Positions 45,983-55,377 of a DNA stretch of 64,000 bases are shown one piece after another. Every line of letters begins with the position of its first letter. The first letter of the stretch is position 1. The stretch comes from JAENVU01 sp963765075 (GTDB taxonomy: Bacteria; Actinomycetota; Acidimicrobiia; IMCC26256; JAENVU01). The translations under genes and the position numbers were made by a program. The stretch spans positions 248,001 to 312,000 of the forward strand of contig CAVXVA010000003.1 of assembly GCA_963765075.1 (NCBI GenBank), read 5' to 3'. The notes under the pieces are model-generated. The model was not told the origin of the DNA and searched no databases. It was given only the letters and a program-made list of their open reading frames with translations.

Positions 45983-46324
45983 CTACTCCACGTGCAGCAG
46001 GGTGACGCCGTGACGAGGCCGGGACCGACCGATGCGCTTGCTCTTCACCCGCTCCACCTGGTGCTCGACCTTGGCGATCGCCCGATCGAGTGCCGTGCGC
46101 GGATCGCCGGCGGCGCCGTGCCCTTTCACGAAGTTCCGGGTCAGATGGACAATCACCTCGCACTGTTGCTGCTCCGGCTCCCGCGGATTTCGGATCTCGG
46201 AGAACTCGACCTCGATCCGGCGAATGTCCGGAGCGAGGCGAGGGAGCTTGCCCAGTTTTCGCCGACTGACGGCGTCCACTGTCGGATCGACGGGCACGTT
46301 GCGCCCACGTACGAGGATGTCCAT
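45983..46324 (-). CDS. hpf: Ribosome hibernation-promoting factor, short form (HPF/RaiA, S30AE)
   Basis: 113 residues. The S30AE fold reads MDILVRGRNVPVDPTVDAVSRRKLGKLPRL and IRRIEVEFSEIRNPRE, and ends VEHQVERVKSKRIGRSRPRH. It binds the small subunit in the decoding centre and silences ribosomes in stasis. The long C-terminal dimerisation domain normal in Actinobacteria and Firmicutes is absent, so this is the short type. The ATG at 46324 has a perfect GGAGGTGA site. It lies upstream of secA as in Bacillus. Confidence 0.85.
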   Translation of the reverse strand: MDILVRGRNVPVDPTVDAVSRRKLGKLPRLAPDIRRIEVEFSEIRNPREPEQQQCEVIVHLTRNFVKGHGAAGDPRTALDRAIAKVEHQVERVKSKRIGRSRPRHGVTLLHVE

Positions 46325-46376
46325 GGTCACCTCCGAGGTGATGGTCCTGCGTCGCTTCTGTCGTGTTCCTAGGGGC

Positions 46377-46568
46377 TCAGCATCGGTCGACCCGATGAAA
46401 ATCTTGATCGATTCGGTCGAATTGTCGGGGTTGCGCGATCCAGCCGACGAGCGATTCCGCAACGGCGCCGGATTCGGGGGCGTAGGTGCCTGCGGCGATC
46501 GCGGCCTGCAACTCCGTCAGGCGATCGGCTCGCGCCGTCGGAGAATCGGTTACGTGATCCCAACCCAT
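46377..46568 (-). CDS. FlgM-like anti-sigma protein (short)
   Basis: 63 residues from an ATG at 46568 with a GGGAGG site. The core RADRLTELQAAIAAGTYAPESGAVAESLVGWIAQ matches the C-terminal anti-sigma-28 helices of FlgM, which holds back FliA until the hook is complete. It lies between comFC and hpf, the place of flgM in Bacillus, where flagellar genes follow. Here those genes are missing. It may be a relic, or may control a distant sigma factor. The ORF is short, so the family call is moderate. Confidence 0.6.
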   Translation of the reverse strand: MGWDHVTDSPTARADRLTELQAAIAAGTYAPESGAVAESLVGWIAQPRQFDRIDQDFHRVDRC

Positions 46569-46634
46569 CACGGCCTCCCAAGCTCGTGCGCACACCATAG
46601 ATCGGCCGTCAAGCCCTATCGACCCCCGCCCGCC

Positions 46635-47249
46635 TCAAGGGGTCCGGGCCACGGCGGCACCGAGGATCACCGTGGCCGGCCTGATCCGCAGCGCCCGCGC
46701 GGCGGCCTGCATCGTGGCGCCGGTCGTCACCACATCGTCCACCAGCAGGATTCCACCAGAGCCAACCGACCGCGCACCTCCGGTCGGGACGAAGAGCGGC
46801 CCGGCCGCACGCGCGGCCCGGTCGGCACCCGTCTGATGGCCGCGCGATGCCCGGCGCAGGCCGGCGCGGACCGGGCGGTCGATCGCGGCACCGATCCTCA
46901 CGGCGAGCAGCTCGGCCTGATCGAAACCCCGGCGCCGCCGGCGCGCGGGAGTGGTCGGTGCCCAGGTGACCACGCCGACCGCATCCCCATCGGTGGGCAG
47001 CACGGCCACGATCTCCTCGGCGAGCCAGGTGAGGGCGGCGTGCCGATCGCGGTACTTCGCGCGGGCTACGAGTTCGCGCACGACGCCCTCGTACGCGAAC
47101 GGGATGTGCAACGCATCGAGTCCGGCCGGGGTGGGTCCCCGCGGTGCGGATCGGATCCGCGACCGGCACGCCCGGCAGATCGGTTCGGCGCGCGCGCCGC
47201 ACCCCGGGCACGCCGCCGGGAACACCGTGGCCACCAGTTCGCTCAGCAT
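46635..47249 (-). CDS. comFC: ComF-family phosphoribosyltransferase-like protein (ComFC)
   Basis: 204 residues. N-terminal zinc knuckle CPGCGARAEPICRACRSRI, then a type I phosphoribosyltransferase fold with the PRPP loop ILLVDDVVTTGATMQAAARALR near 175. FAYEGVVRELVARAKYRDRHA and APTTPARRRRRGFDQAELLA are family features. ComFC is needed for DNA uptake in some bacteria, but orphans like this occur in non-competent ones. It lies upstream of the FlgM-like gene. The other comF genes are absent here. Confidence 0.92.
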   Translation of the reverse strand: MLSELVATVFPAACPGCGARAEPICRACRSRIRSAPRGPTPAGLDALHIPFAYEGVVRELVARAKYRDRHAALTWLAEEIVAVLPTDGDAVGVVTWAPTTPARRRRRGFDQAELLAVRIGAAIDRPVRAGLRRASRGHQTGADRAARAAGPLFVPTGGARSVGSGGILLVDDVVTTGATMQAAARALRIRPATVILGAAVARTP

Positions 47250-47336
47250 CCGCGCAACCTAACGAGCACCTGTGACCATGGATCGGCCCGCGCCGGTTCC
47301 GATCGTCGGGCATGGGCGCCGGCTCAGTGCGCCGGT

Positions 47337-48380
47337 TCAGTGTCCCGAGTCGGGCTCGACCACGGCGCGGATCCCGGCCCGGTTCGGGCGCGCCACCACC
47401 CCGGCCTCGGTGATCACCGCCGTCACCAGGCGGGCCGGCGTCACGTCGAACGCCGGGTTGGCCACGGCCGCCCGGCGCGGCGTCATTCGGGCACCACCGT
47501 GGTGGGTGACTTCGGCGCTACCGCGGTGTTCGATCGGGATCGCGGCACCGGTCGCGGTCGCGAGGTCGATCGTGCTGATCGGCGCGGCGACGTAGAACGG
47601 CACCCGATGGGCGCGCGCCAGCACCGCGAGTGTGTACGTCCCGATCTTGTTGGCCACATCACCGTTCGCCGCGATCCGATCCGCCCCGACGACGACCGCG
47701 TCGACTTCGCCGGCCGCGAACAGCGATCCCGCCGCCGCGTCGACCACGATCCGATGGGGAATCCCGAGTCGGTCGAGTTCCCATGCGGTGAGCCGCGCGC
47801 CCTGGAGCACGGGGCGGGTCTCGTCGACCCACACCGATGGCGCGCGGCCGGATTCGTGGGCCGCGCGTACCACCCCGAGCGCCGTCCCGTATCCGACACA
47901 CGCCAGAGAACCCGCGTTGCAATGGGTCAGCACCCGGGCGCCGTCGGGCAGCAACGCGGCACCGTGGGCGCCCAGTCTCCGATTGTTCGCCACGTCGGCA
48001 TCGGCAATCTGTTGCGCCCGCTGCCCGGCCGCCGGTGCCCCGCCGGCCTCGTAGGCCTCCAGCGCCTCCTGAGTGCCCCACGCCAGGTTGACGGCCGTCG
48101 GACGCGCCCGAGCGATCCGACGGGCGGCCGCGCGGACCGTGGGAGCGGACGCACCCGACCGCGCCGCCAATGCCACCCCGAACGCCCCCGCCGCGCCCAG
48201 CGCCGGCGCGCCGCGGACGACCAGGGCGCGGATTGCGTGCACCAAGGTGTCCACCTCTGCGCACGAGACGAACCGCAACCGTCCGGGGAGCGCTCGTTGG
48301 TCGATCAATCGAATCCGGCCGTTGCGCCACTCGACGGTTCGGGGAATGGGGTCGGACGGAGCGCTCGCCGCAGAGGCCAC
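47337..48380 (-). CDS. mtnA: S-methyl-5-thioribose-1-phosphate isomerase
   Basis: 347 residues. Converts MTR-1-P to the ribulose isomer in the methionine salvage pathway. Catalytic Cys is in LTHCNAGSLACVGYGTALGV and Asp in VVGADRIAANGDVANKIGTYTLAVLA; RALVVRGAPALGAAGAFGVALAAR is the N-terminal signature. The GTG at 48380 was chosen to give the family length. Other salvage genes are absent nearby. ahcY lies 0.85 kb away beyond the pcs gene, so two SAM by-product recycling enzymes sit close together. Confidence 0.94.
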   Translation of the reverse strand: MASAASAPSDPIPRTVEWRNGRIRLIDQRALPGRLRFVSCAEVDTLVHAIRALVVRGAPALGAAGAFGVALAARSGASAPTVRAAARRIARARPTAVNLAWGTQEALEAYEAGGAPAAGQRAQQIADADVANNRRLGAHGAALLPDGARVLTHCNAGSLACVGYGTALGVVRAAHESGRAPSVWVDETRPVLQGARLTAWELDRLGIPHRIVVDAAAGSLFAAGEVDAVVVGADRIAANGDVANKIGTYTLAVLARAHRVPFYVAAPISTIDLATATGAAIPIEHRGSAEVTHHGGARMTPRRAAVANPAFDVTPARLVTAVITEAGVVARPNRAGIRAVVEPDSGH

Positions 48381-48439
48381 CCGAGCACCGTACGCGGTGG
48401 CCGAGGCGCCCGGCCGTCCGCCACTAGCCTGGCCTGCCA

Positions 48440-49180
48440 ATGTCGACGCCCCGAGCCAACCCCACCACCAACACCGATGGTTGCTCCGCCCGACAAGTGC
48501 GTCTCGCGTGGGCCATCCACGCCCTGACCGCCAGCGGAGTGCTCCTCGGTGCGGCCGGACTCGAGGCCGTCGTGCGCGGCCACCCGCGCACCGCAATCAT
48601 CTACCTGATCGCCGCCATGGTCGTCGACGGGATCGACGGACCCATCGCTCGTGCCGCCAAGGTCTCCGAGGCCCTTCCGGGCATGGACGGCAACATCCTC
48701 GACCTCGTGGTCGATTACCTCACCTGCGTGATGCTGCCGGTCGCGTTCATGGCCTATTTCCACGCGTTCCCACCGGGGTGGACCGTCGTGCTCAGCGCCC
48801 TGATCCTCTTCACCGCGGTGCTCTGGTTCGCCCGGACCGAACTCATGACCGAGGACCACTGGTTCAAGGGGTTCCCCGCGATCTGGAACTTGGTCGCGCC
48901 CACCTTCTTCCTGCTGCGGAGTCCGCACTGGGTCAACATCGTCGTGACGATCCTCCTGTGCATCCTCACCCTCACCAACGTGAAGTTCGTCCACCCCATG
49001 CAGGTGATCGAACGCCGCGTGATCAACATCACGGTGACCGTCCTCTGGCTCGTGGCGATGCTCGTCCTGACCCTGACCTGGACGACCACGTACCTGCCCC
49101 TCGAGATCATCCTGATCGCGGCACCGGCGTGGTACGGCTACATCACCATCGAACGCACGCTGCGCGGCGATCCGAAATAG
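48440..49180 (+). CDS. pcs: Phosphatidylcholine synthase (Pcs), CDP-alcohol phosphotransferase
   Basis: 246-residue membrane enzyme with about eight helices. Condenses CDP-diacylglycerol with choline to form phosphatidylcholine. The CDP-alcohol motif DG-x2-AR-x8-G-x3-D-x3-D is read at about 63-90 in DGPIARAAKVSEALPGMDG with NILDLVVD. FKGFPAIWNLVAPTFFLL is a feature of Pcs rather than of PgsA or Pss. Pcs is found in only some Actinobacteria. Choline would come from outside. A strong hairpin follows the stop, and ahcY faces it. Confidence 0.85.
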   Translation: MSTPRANPTTNTDGCSARQVRLAWAIHALTASGVLLGAAGLEAVVRGHPRTAIIYLIAAMVVDGIDGPIARAAKVSEALPGMDGNILDLVVDYLTCVMLPVAFMAYFHAFPPGWTVVLSALILFTAVLWFARTELMTEDHWFKGFPAIWNLVAPTFFLLRSPHWVNIVVTILLCILTLTNVKFVHPMQVIERRVINITVTVLWLVAMLVLTLTWTTTYLPLEIILIAAPAWYGYITIERTLRGDPK

Positions 49181-49181
49181 C

Positions 49182-49213
49182 AGAACGCCCCGACCATTCG
49201 GCCGGGGCGTTCT
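49182..49213. terminator. Bidirectional terminator hairpin between pcs and ahcY
   Basis: AGAACGCCCCG pairs with CGGGGCGTTCT around a short loop, a perfect 11 bp stem between convergent genes. The minus strand reads into AGAACGCC and the plus strand into TTCTCC, giving short T or A tracts. Confidence 0.8.
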
Positions 49214-49231
49214 CCAAGACCAACTCGCAGG

Positions 49232-50674
<1,443 letters not shown>

Positions 50675-50706
50675 GGGACTCCTCGAATCGTCCACGGCGC
50701 GACGAA

Positions 50707-50765
50707 GCCGACCGTGAAGTTGGGAGTCGGCCCGGATCACCGGATGACAGCCCCGCATTCGGGGC
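50707..50765 (-). promoter_or_regulatory. Two-hairpin 5' leader of ahcY
   Basis: GCCGAC pairs with GTCGGC (50707-50731) and GCCCCG with CGGGGC (50750-50765) between the cupin gene and ahcY. This could be a transcription attenuator or a metabolite sensor. The SAH riboswitch consensus core was sought and not matched. Confidence 0.35.
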
Positions 50766-50802
50766 CCGACCAAGCTCCGAGGTTAGCGGATTCGGGTGGT
50801 GA

Positions 50803-51249
50803 TCAGCCCGCCCAGCCCCGGCCCGGCGCCGTCCGAACCGCTTCGGTCTCGTCGGGGCGGGCGTAATCGTCTTCGAGGCGATAGGTGGTGCCGATCTCGG
50901 GCGTCGACACCTCGAGGACGTCACAATCGGTGATCCCGACGAGTCGATGGCGTTGGCCGATCGCGCACGAGTAGCCGAGCCCGGGTTCGAGTTCGGTCTC
51001 GATCATCGCGCCGGTGCCGTCGTCCCAGACGACCTTGGCCCGCCCGGCCATGAGGAACCACGACTCCAGCTTCTCGTCGTGGACCTGCAACGAGAGCCGC
51101 TTCCCCGCCGTCACGTGCAACACCTTGCCCACGTAGGGCCGATCCTCGGGGGTCCAGTGGATCTCCCAGCCCCAGGGCTTCTCGACCCGGCGGGCGGCGC
51201 CGGCGGTGGTGAAGGCGGACGCGTCGAACTGCGGCAAGGACTCCTTCAT
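50803..51249 (-). CDS. Mannose-6-phosphate isomerase-like cupin
   Basis: 148 residues, single cupin of the ManC C-terminal type: RRVEKPWGWEIHWTPEDRPYVGKVLHVTAGKRLSLQVHDEKLESWFLMAGRAKVVW and GYSCAIGQRHRLVGITDCDVLEVSTPEIG. HDEKLE and QRHRL supply the metal-ligand His and Glu set. It may isomerise mannose-6-phosphate, or merely bind a sugar phosphate. Mannose genes (PGI/PMI, manB) lie 4-7 kb downstream. The ATG at 51249 gives the conserved start. Confidence 0.85.
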   Translation of the reverse strand: MKESLPQFDASAFTTAGAARRVEKPWGWEIHWTPEDRPYVGKVLHVTAGKRLSLQVHDEKLESWFLMAGRAKVVWDDGTGAMIETELEPGLGYSCAIGQRHRLVGITDCDVLEVSTPEIGTTYRLEDDYARPDETEAVRTAPGRGWAG

Positions 51250-51286
51250 CGACGTCAGCCTGCCACAGTGCAGGGAGGCGACGAGG

Positions 51287-51606
51287 CTACCGAGCGCGGC
51301 GGGCCAGTCCGTCGGCATCCAGGATCTCGATCCTGCCTCGGGTGATCGCCACGAGGCCGTCGGCATACGCGGCATGTAGCATCCGGTTCCGCGGTCGGCG
51401 CGTGGTCTGGCATGGCGCGAGGTCGTCCTCGGTCATGGGAATCACGACCCCCGCCCACGTTCGCCGAACTCCTCACCCAACTCACACAGGCGCCGCAAGA
51501 CACGCTTGTCGGCGGGCACGTACATCGCGTCGAGCAGATGGCCACTCAATCGTCGGACTTCCGGATGCACGTGGGGGACCGAACGCTTCGGTCGCACGAA
51601 CCCTGG
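51287..51606 (-). pseudogene. Crp/Fnr-type C-terminal helix-turn-helix remnant
   Basis: Two frames read HVHPEVRRLSGHLLDAMYVPADKRVLRRLCELGEEFG and, after a break at about 51455 in a G-run, VIPMTEDDLA with a degenerate recognition helix and GLVAITRGRIEILDADGLARRAR. This is the C-terminal half of a Crp-family regulator: the LYVPADKRVLRRL dimer helix, T/EDLA helix one and a GRIEIL end. The recognition helix is poor. No cyclic-nucleotide domain is visible upstream. It lies directly downstream of the cyclase gene, so a cAMP-synthesis and sensing pair is a reasonable inference. Confidence 0.6.
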
Positions 51607-51948
51607 GCGCCAACCCGTTCGAGTCCACGATCAGCACCGCGAACGTCGCGCTGACTCCGTCACTCCGCACCGACGCCGCGTTCACCTTCGGATTCCCGCC
51701 AGAGGTCCTGGTATCAGTCGGCACCTCGTACCGGGTCGAGAGCCCTTCCGGGGCCGGATCCGCCGCCAGGTCCACATCCACGGGTGTTTGCGGAACGCCG
51801 TCCACGCCGCCTGCGTCCGCGTCCGCGCGGTCGCGAAGTCCATCGCGCTCTTCCGACCCTCGTGCAGATCCGGCATCGGCCCTCCCCGTTCGAGTGCGCA
51901 TTCCACACACCCGCTGCCGCCGTCGTCCAGTGTCGGCGCCGGCCGACG
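51607..51948 (-). other. Unassigned stretch between the cyclase gene and the Crp remnant
   Basis: A Crp protein of normal size would fill this 342 bp with its cyclic-nucleotide domain, but no frame shows it. One frame reads VDVDLAADPAPEGLSTRYEV without stops, and another begins PDLHEGRKSAMDFATA. Since indels are dense here, the reading may be lost to further errors. No RNA structure or repeat was seen. Confidence 0.4.
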
Positions 51949-54546
51949 CTACGGAGCGTGGAGATCGAGGGTGGCCGCCGCGTACGCGAGCGCTTGCTCG
52001 AGCCCGAACCGTGAACCGAGGGCCCGCGCGGTGTCGTCCGGGTCCGTACTGAGGAGTCGCTCGGCCTGGCGGCGGGACCGCAGTTCGAAGACACGCGTGC
52101 GGGTTCCGTTGCTGTGTCGGAGTTGATCGGTCGCGCCGAGCAACACGTGGGCCGCGCTCGCCGCCCCGGCGGTTGCCGCGAACAGCGCAACCGCATCGAG
52201 GGCATGGGCGGCGCAGTTGTATTCACCCGTCCCGCGATGAGCGCGACCGTCTCGGCAAGGGCCGCTCGTGCCTTCGGGAGATCGGCCTCGGGTATAAGTC
52301 CCTTGGCCCCATTCAGGTGGAGTCGAGCTTGGCCTTCGAGACTATGGGCGAGCCCAACGGGCCCGTCAACCGTTCGCATGACGGTTTCCGATTCCGGGCG
52401 AGGGCCACAGCCCGTGATGGATCCGGATCGACCTGCGATGCCATCCAGAGCGCATACGCCAGTCCCGTCGGCTCTCGTTGAGCACGAAACTCCTCGATGA
52501 CAGGCGGCGCGAGCGCCAACACTTCGGCGTCCTCGACGTGGCCCCACAGGTTGATGGCGACGGCATACCGGGCCCAGGTCTGGAGTCGGCGATCGCCGAG
52601 GCCTTCGAAGAGCTCCGCGGCCGCCGTCCCGGCATCGACACCGGCTTGACCACCACCCGAGTTGAAGTACAGCTCGGCCAGCACGAGCAGCGCAGTCGCC
52701 CGCAACTCGTCAGGTTGGCCTCCGTCCCCGAGACTGCGCTCGACGGCCGCAATGCGATCCCCGAGCTCCATGATCGGGGTGAACATGGCGAGGCGGAGCG
52801 ACAGGTCTCGATGCGTGGTGGCCGCCGGGACCTCGTCGTCTCGCACGGAGAGGTATACGGATCGGAGGTTGTTGGCCTCTGCGAGCGCGAGCATCCAGCC
52901 CAGTTCGTGTCGAACCGTCAGGTACTCATCCTGGAGACGATCAGCGAAGCGACTGTGCCCACGCGAGCATTCGGGCCCGAACCTCCCATTCCTCGCCCGC
53001 CGACTCCAGGCACTCGAGGCCGAACGCCCTGATCGTCTCGAACTGGAAGTATCGATAGTCGGACCCCTGGGTCGCGCGACGACGAGCGACTTCTCGACGA
53101 GCGCACCGAGCAGCGTCGGCGACGGCATCGTGCGTGATGGCACCAAAGCCGGCGACCGACTCGGCGGCATCGAGCGTCATCCCGTCGCCGAAGCCGGCGA
53201 GGCGGCGGAAGACGGTCTGCTCGGTGGCACTCAAGAGGTCATGACTCCAGGCGACCACGTCCCGCAGCGTCCGCTGGCGCTCGGACCCCTTCCGCACTCG
53301 GCGCGATCGCAATGCGAGCCGCTGGTCGAGCCGGCTGTCGATCTGCGACAGCGACATGGTGTGGAGCTGCGCGGCCGCGAGTTCGATTGCGAGGGGCAAA
53401 CCGTCGAGGCGCTCGCAGATGCGTACGACGGTCCGGCGCGTCGGCTCGTCGAGCGCCCCCGATGCCATCAACGGACCGGCACGGTCGAGGAACAACGCGA
53501 CGGCATCTCCTGAATCCATCGCGCCATCGCAGGTCAGCGGTTCGATGGCGACCACCCGCTCGCCCTGGACCGCCAGCCGTTCCCGGCTCGTCGCCAGGAT
53601 CGCGCCGGACGTCGCGACTTGGCCGAGATCCTCGACCATCTCGGCGATCGCGTCGACGACATGCTCGCAGTTGTCGAGGACGAGCAGCAGTTTCTTGTCC
53701 GCGAAGTGGCGACGCAACGCGTCACGTGCCGTGCCCTTCGGAGGGGCCGAGAGTGAGAGGTCCGCGGCAATCCACGACGCTGGATCGCCGGCCGGTTCGA
53801 GCCCGGCGAGCGAGACGAACCAGGTTCCATCCGGATAGTGAGCGACGAGTTCCCCGGCCACTTCGATCGCGAGGCGGGTCTTGCCGACACCGCCCGGACC
53901 CGTGAGCGTGACGAGGTGATTGGTCACGACTTCATCGATGATCCGCGCCGTTTCGAACTCTCGGCCGATGAACCGGTCGTGCTGGCGAGGCAGGTTGTGC
54001 CTCGGGGCCGCTCGCGCGACCCGCAACGGTGGGAACTCGAGATCGAGCCACTCACCCGCGAGTTGGTAGACGGGCGCGGGGTCGGGGATGTCACGCAACT
54101 CGTGCAGACCGAGATCGATCACCGACGCGTCGGAACGAGACTCCTCACCTCCTCGGAGATCAGCACCTGTCCGCCGTGGGCCGCGGCGCACAGACGTGCC
54201 GCCGCGTGGAGTGCCATCCCGACATATCCGTCACCGATGGATCGCACTTCGCCGGAGTGGATCGCCATGCGGACGCGTACCTGGGCGCCCTCGGGCCATG
54301 CTTCGCCCGCAAGCGCGCGTTGGGCGTCGTGCGCACACTGAACCGCGTCGCCGGGCGAATCGAAGAGGAAAAGAGCGCATCGCCCTCGCTGCCGATCTCG
54401 ATGCCGCCATGTTCGGCCGCAGCGCTGCGAATGAGCGCACGGTGAGTCAGCAACAGTCCGTCGTAGACATCGCCCAGCGTTGCCAGCAGGCGTGTCGAGC
54501 CCTCGAGGTCGGTGAACAGCAGCGTCGATGACCGCGGGTGCACCAT
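51949..54546 (-). pseudogene. Class III adenylate/guanylate cyclase-ATPase protein, at least seven frameshifts
   Basis: About 866 codons from an ATG at 54546. Class III cyclase domain: STLLFTDLEGSTRLL, EIGSEGDALF, then (frame changed) AMAIHSGEV-type and GMALHAAARLCAAAHGGQVLIS. Next an ATPase domain: FIGREFETARIIDE, TLTGPGGVGKTRLAIEVAGEL (Walker A) and KLLLVLDNCEHV (Walker B), then TPR-like helices to TLDLHAP. Breaks occur near 54370, 54133, 53122, 53080, 52950, 52398 and 52228, each one base. The motifs are intact on each side, so sequence error is at least as likely as decay. It resembles Rv0386-type cyclase-ATPases without the LuxR HTH. Confidence 0.75.
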
Positions 54547-54689
54547 CACCAATCGCTTCCGGGCTGAGTCGCCGTCACGAAACCCATCGCACTCGTCCAA
54601 TCTCGCGTACGGTCGGCATCCGCCCTCCCAGCCGGGGCCATTTCACTGGAGCGGTTCAACGGAGTCAATTTGCTCGACATCGTGGGCTG

Positions 54690-54721
54690 ACTCCGAGCGT
54701 GCGCGCGCGCACGCTCGGAGT
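54690..54721. promoter_or_regulatory. Perfect 32 bp palindrome with alternating purine-pyrimidine core
   Basis: ACTCCGAGCGTGCGCG and its exact reverse complement CGCGCACGCTCGGAGT meet with no gap. Within it, the 18-mer GCGTGCGCGCGCGCACGC alternates purine and pyrimidine. It sits in the divergent region between the cyclase and secreted-protein genes, where an operator or a cruciform/Z-DNA-prone site is possible. Terminator function is unlikely given the gene orientation. Confidence 0.55.
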
Positions 54722-54805
54722 GTCAGTCCCGCCACGGACTCCGGTCCCGACCTGCTCCATCGTGGTACCCGACGGACCACCGTGGTCCGGATGGGAGGAA
54801 CCACC

Positions 54806-55317
54806 ATGATGCGAGTACTTCGACGGTCGGTCGCAGTCCGCGGCCCTCGTCCTGACCGGGTTCAGCGGGCTCCAATCCGCACAACCAGCGAGTGCACTGA
54901 TTCTCGACGGCGGAACGAGCCAGGACATCACGATCAAGCCGAACTTCCTCACGTGCCACGGCACCGGCGAGGTTGGTTGGGAGCTCCCGTACATCGGGAA
55001 CGCGGGCCTGAACAGTTCCGTGTACGCCCGGACCTTCTTCTCCGTCTACACAGCGACGGGTTGGAAGACACAGTGGGTCACTCGGTCGGATGGCTCGGTG
55101 CTCTACTTGCAGCGCCTGATGTACGGAGTTGGCGGGACACCAAGACCGGCAACCAGGTCACCGCGATCAACCGCTACCAGCCCCGCTCCTACGTGGCTGC
55201 AGGCTTCCGGGTCTATTGGACGAACTCGCAGGCGCATCGGTGTACAAGGACGTGTGGAACACAGTGCCGGCCGGTTTGGCCTACGCGGGCCAGATCCACT
55301 GCTACACCGGCGGCTGA
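54806..55317 (+). pseudogene. Small secreted protein, three frameshifts
   Basis: Strong GGGAGGAA site then ATG. Read across breaks near 54836, 55128 and 55238, the product is about 168 residues: a signal peptide MRVLRRSVAVAALVLTGFSG with an AXA-type end, then ILDGGTSQDITIKPNFLTCHGTGEVGWEL, SSVYARTFFSVYTATGWKTQWV, VWRDTKTGNQVTAINRYQPRS and a C-terminal AGQIHCYTGG. Two cysteines may pair. No family recognised. The clean reading in every segment favours sequence error over an old pseudogene. Confidence 0.6.
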
Positions 55318-55350
55318 GTCGACCGAGCCAAGCACAACGAGAGACGGGTC

Positions 55351-55368
55351 CCGCCCAAGGTTGGGCGG
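55351..55368. terminator. Hairpin between convergent genes
   Basis: CCGCCCAA directly faces TTGGGCGG with a two-base loop, downstream of the secreted-protein gene and of the PGI/PMI gene. It could serve both transcripts. Confidence 0.65.
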
Positions 55369-55377
55369 TCACGAGCG

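Noticed and set aside
50675..50802. An SAH or SAM riboswitch before ahcY.
   Set aside because: The diagnostic conserved core is missing. Only two simple hairpins are present.
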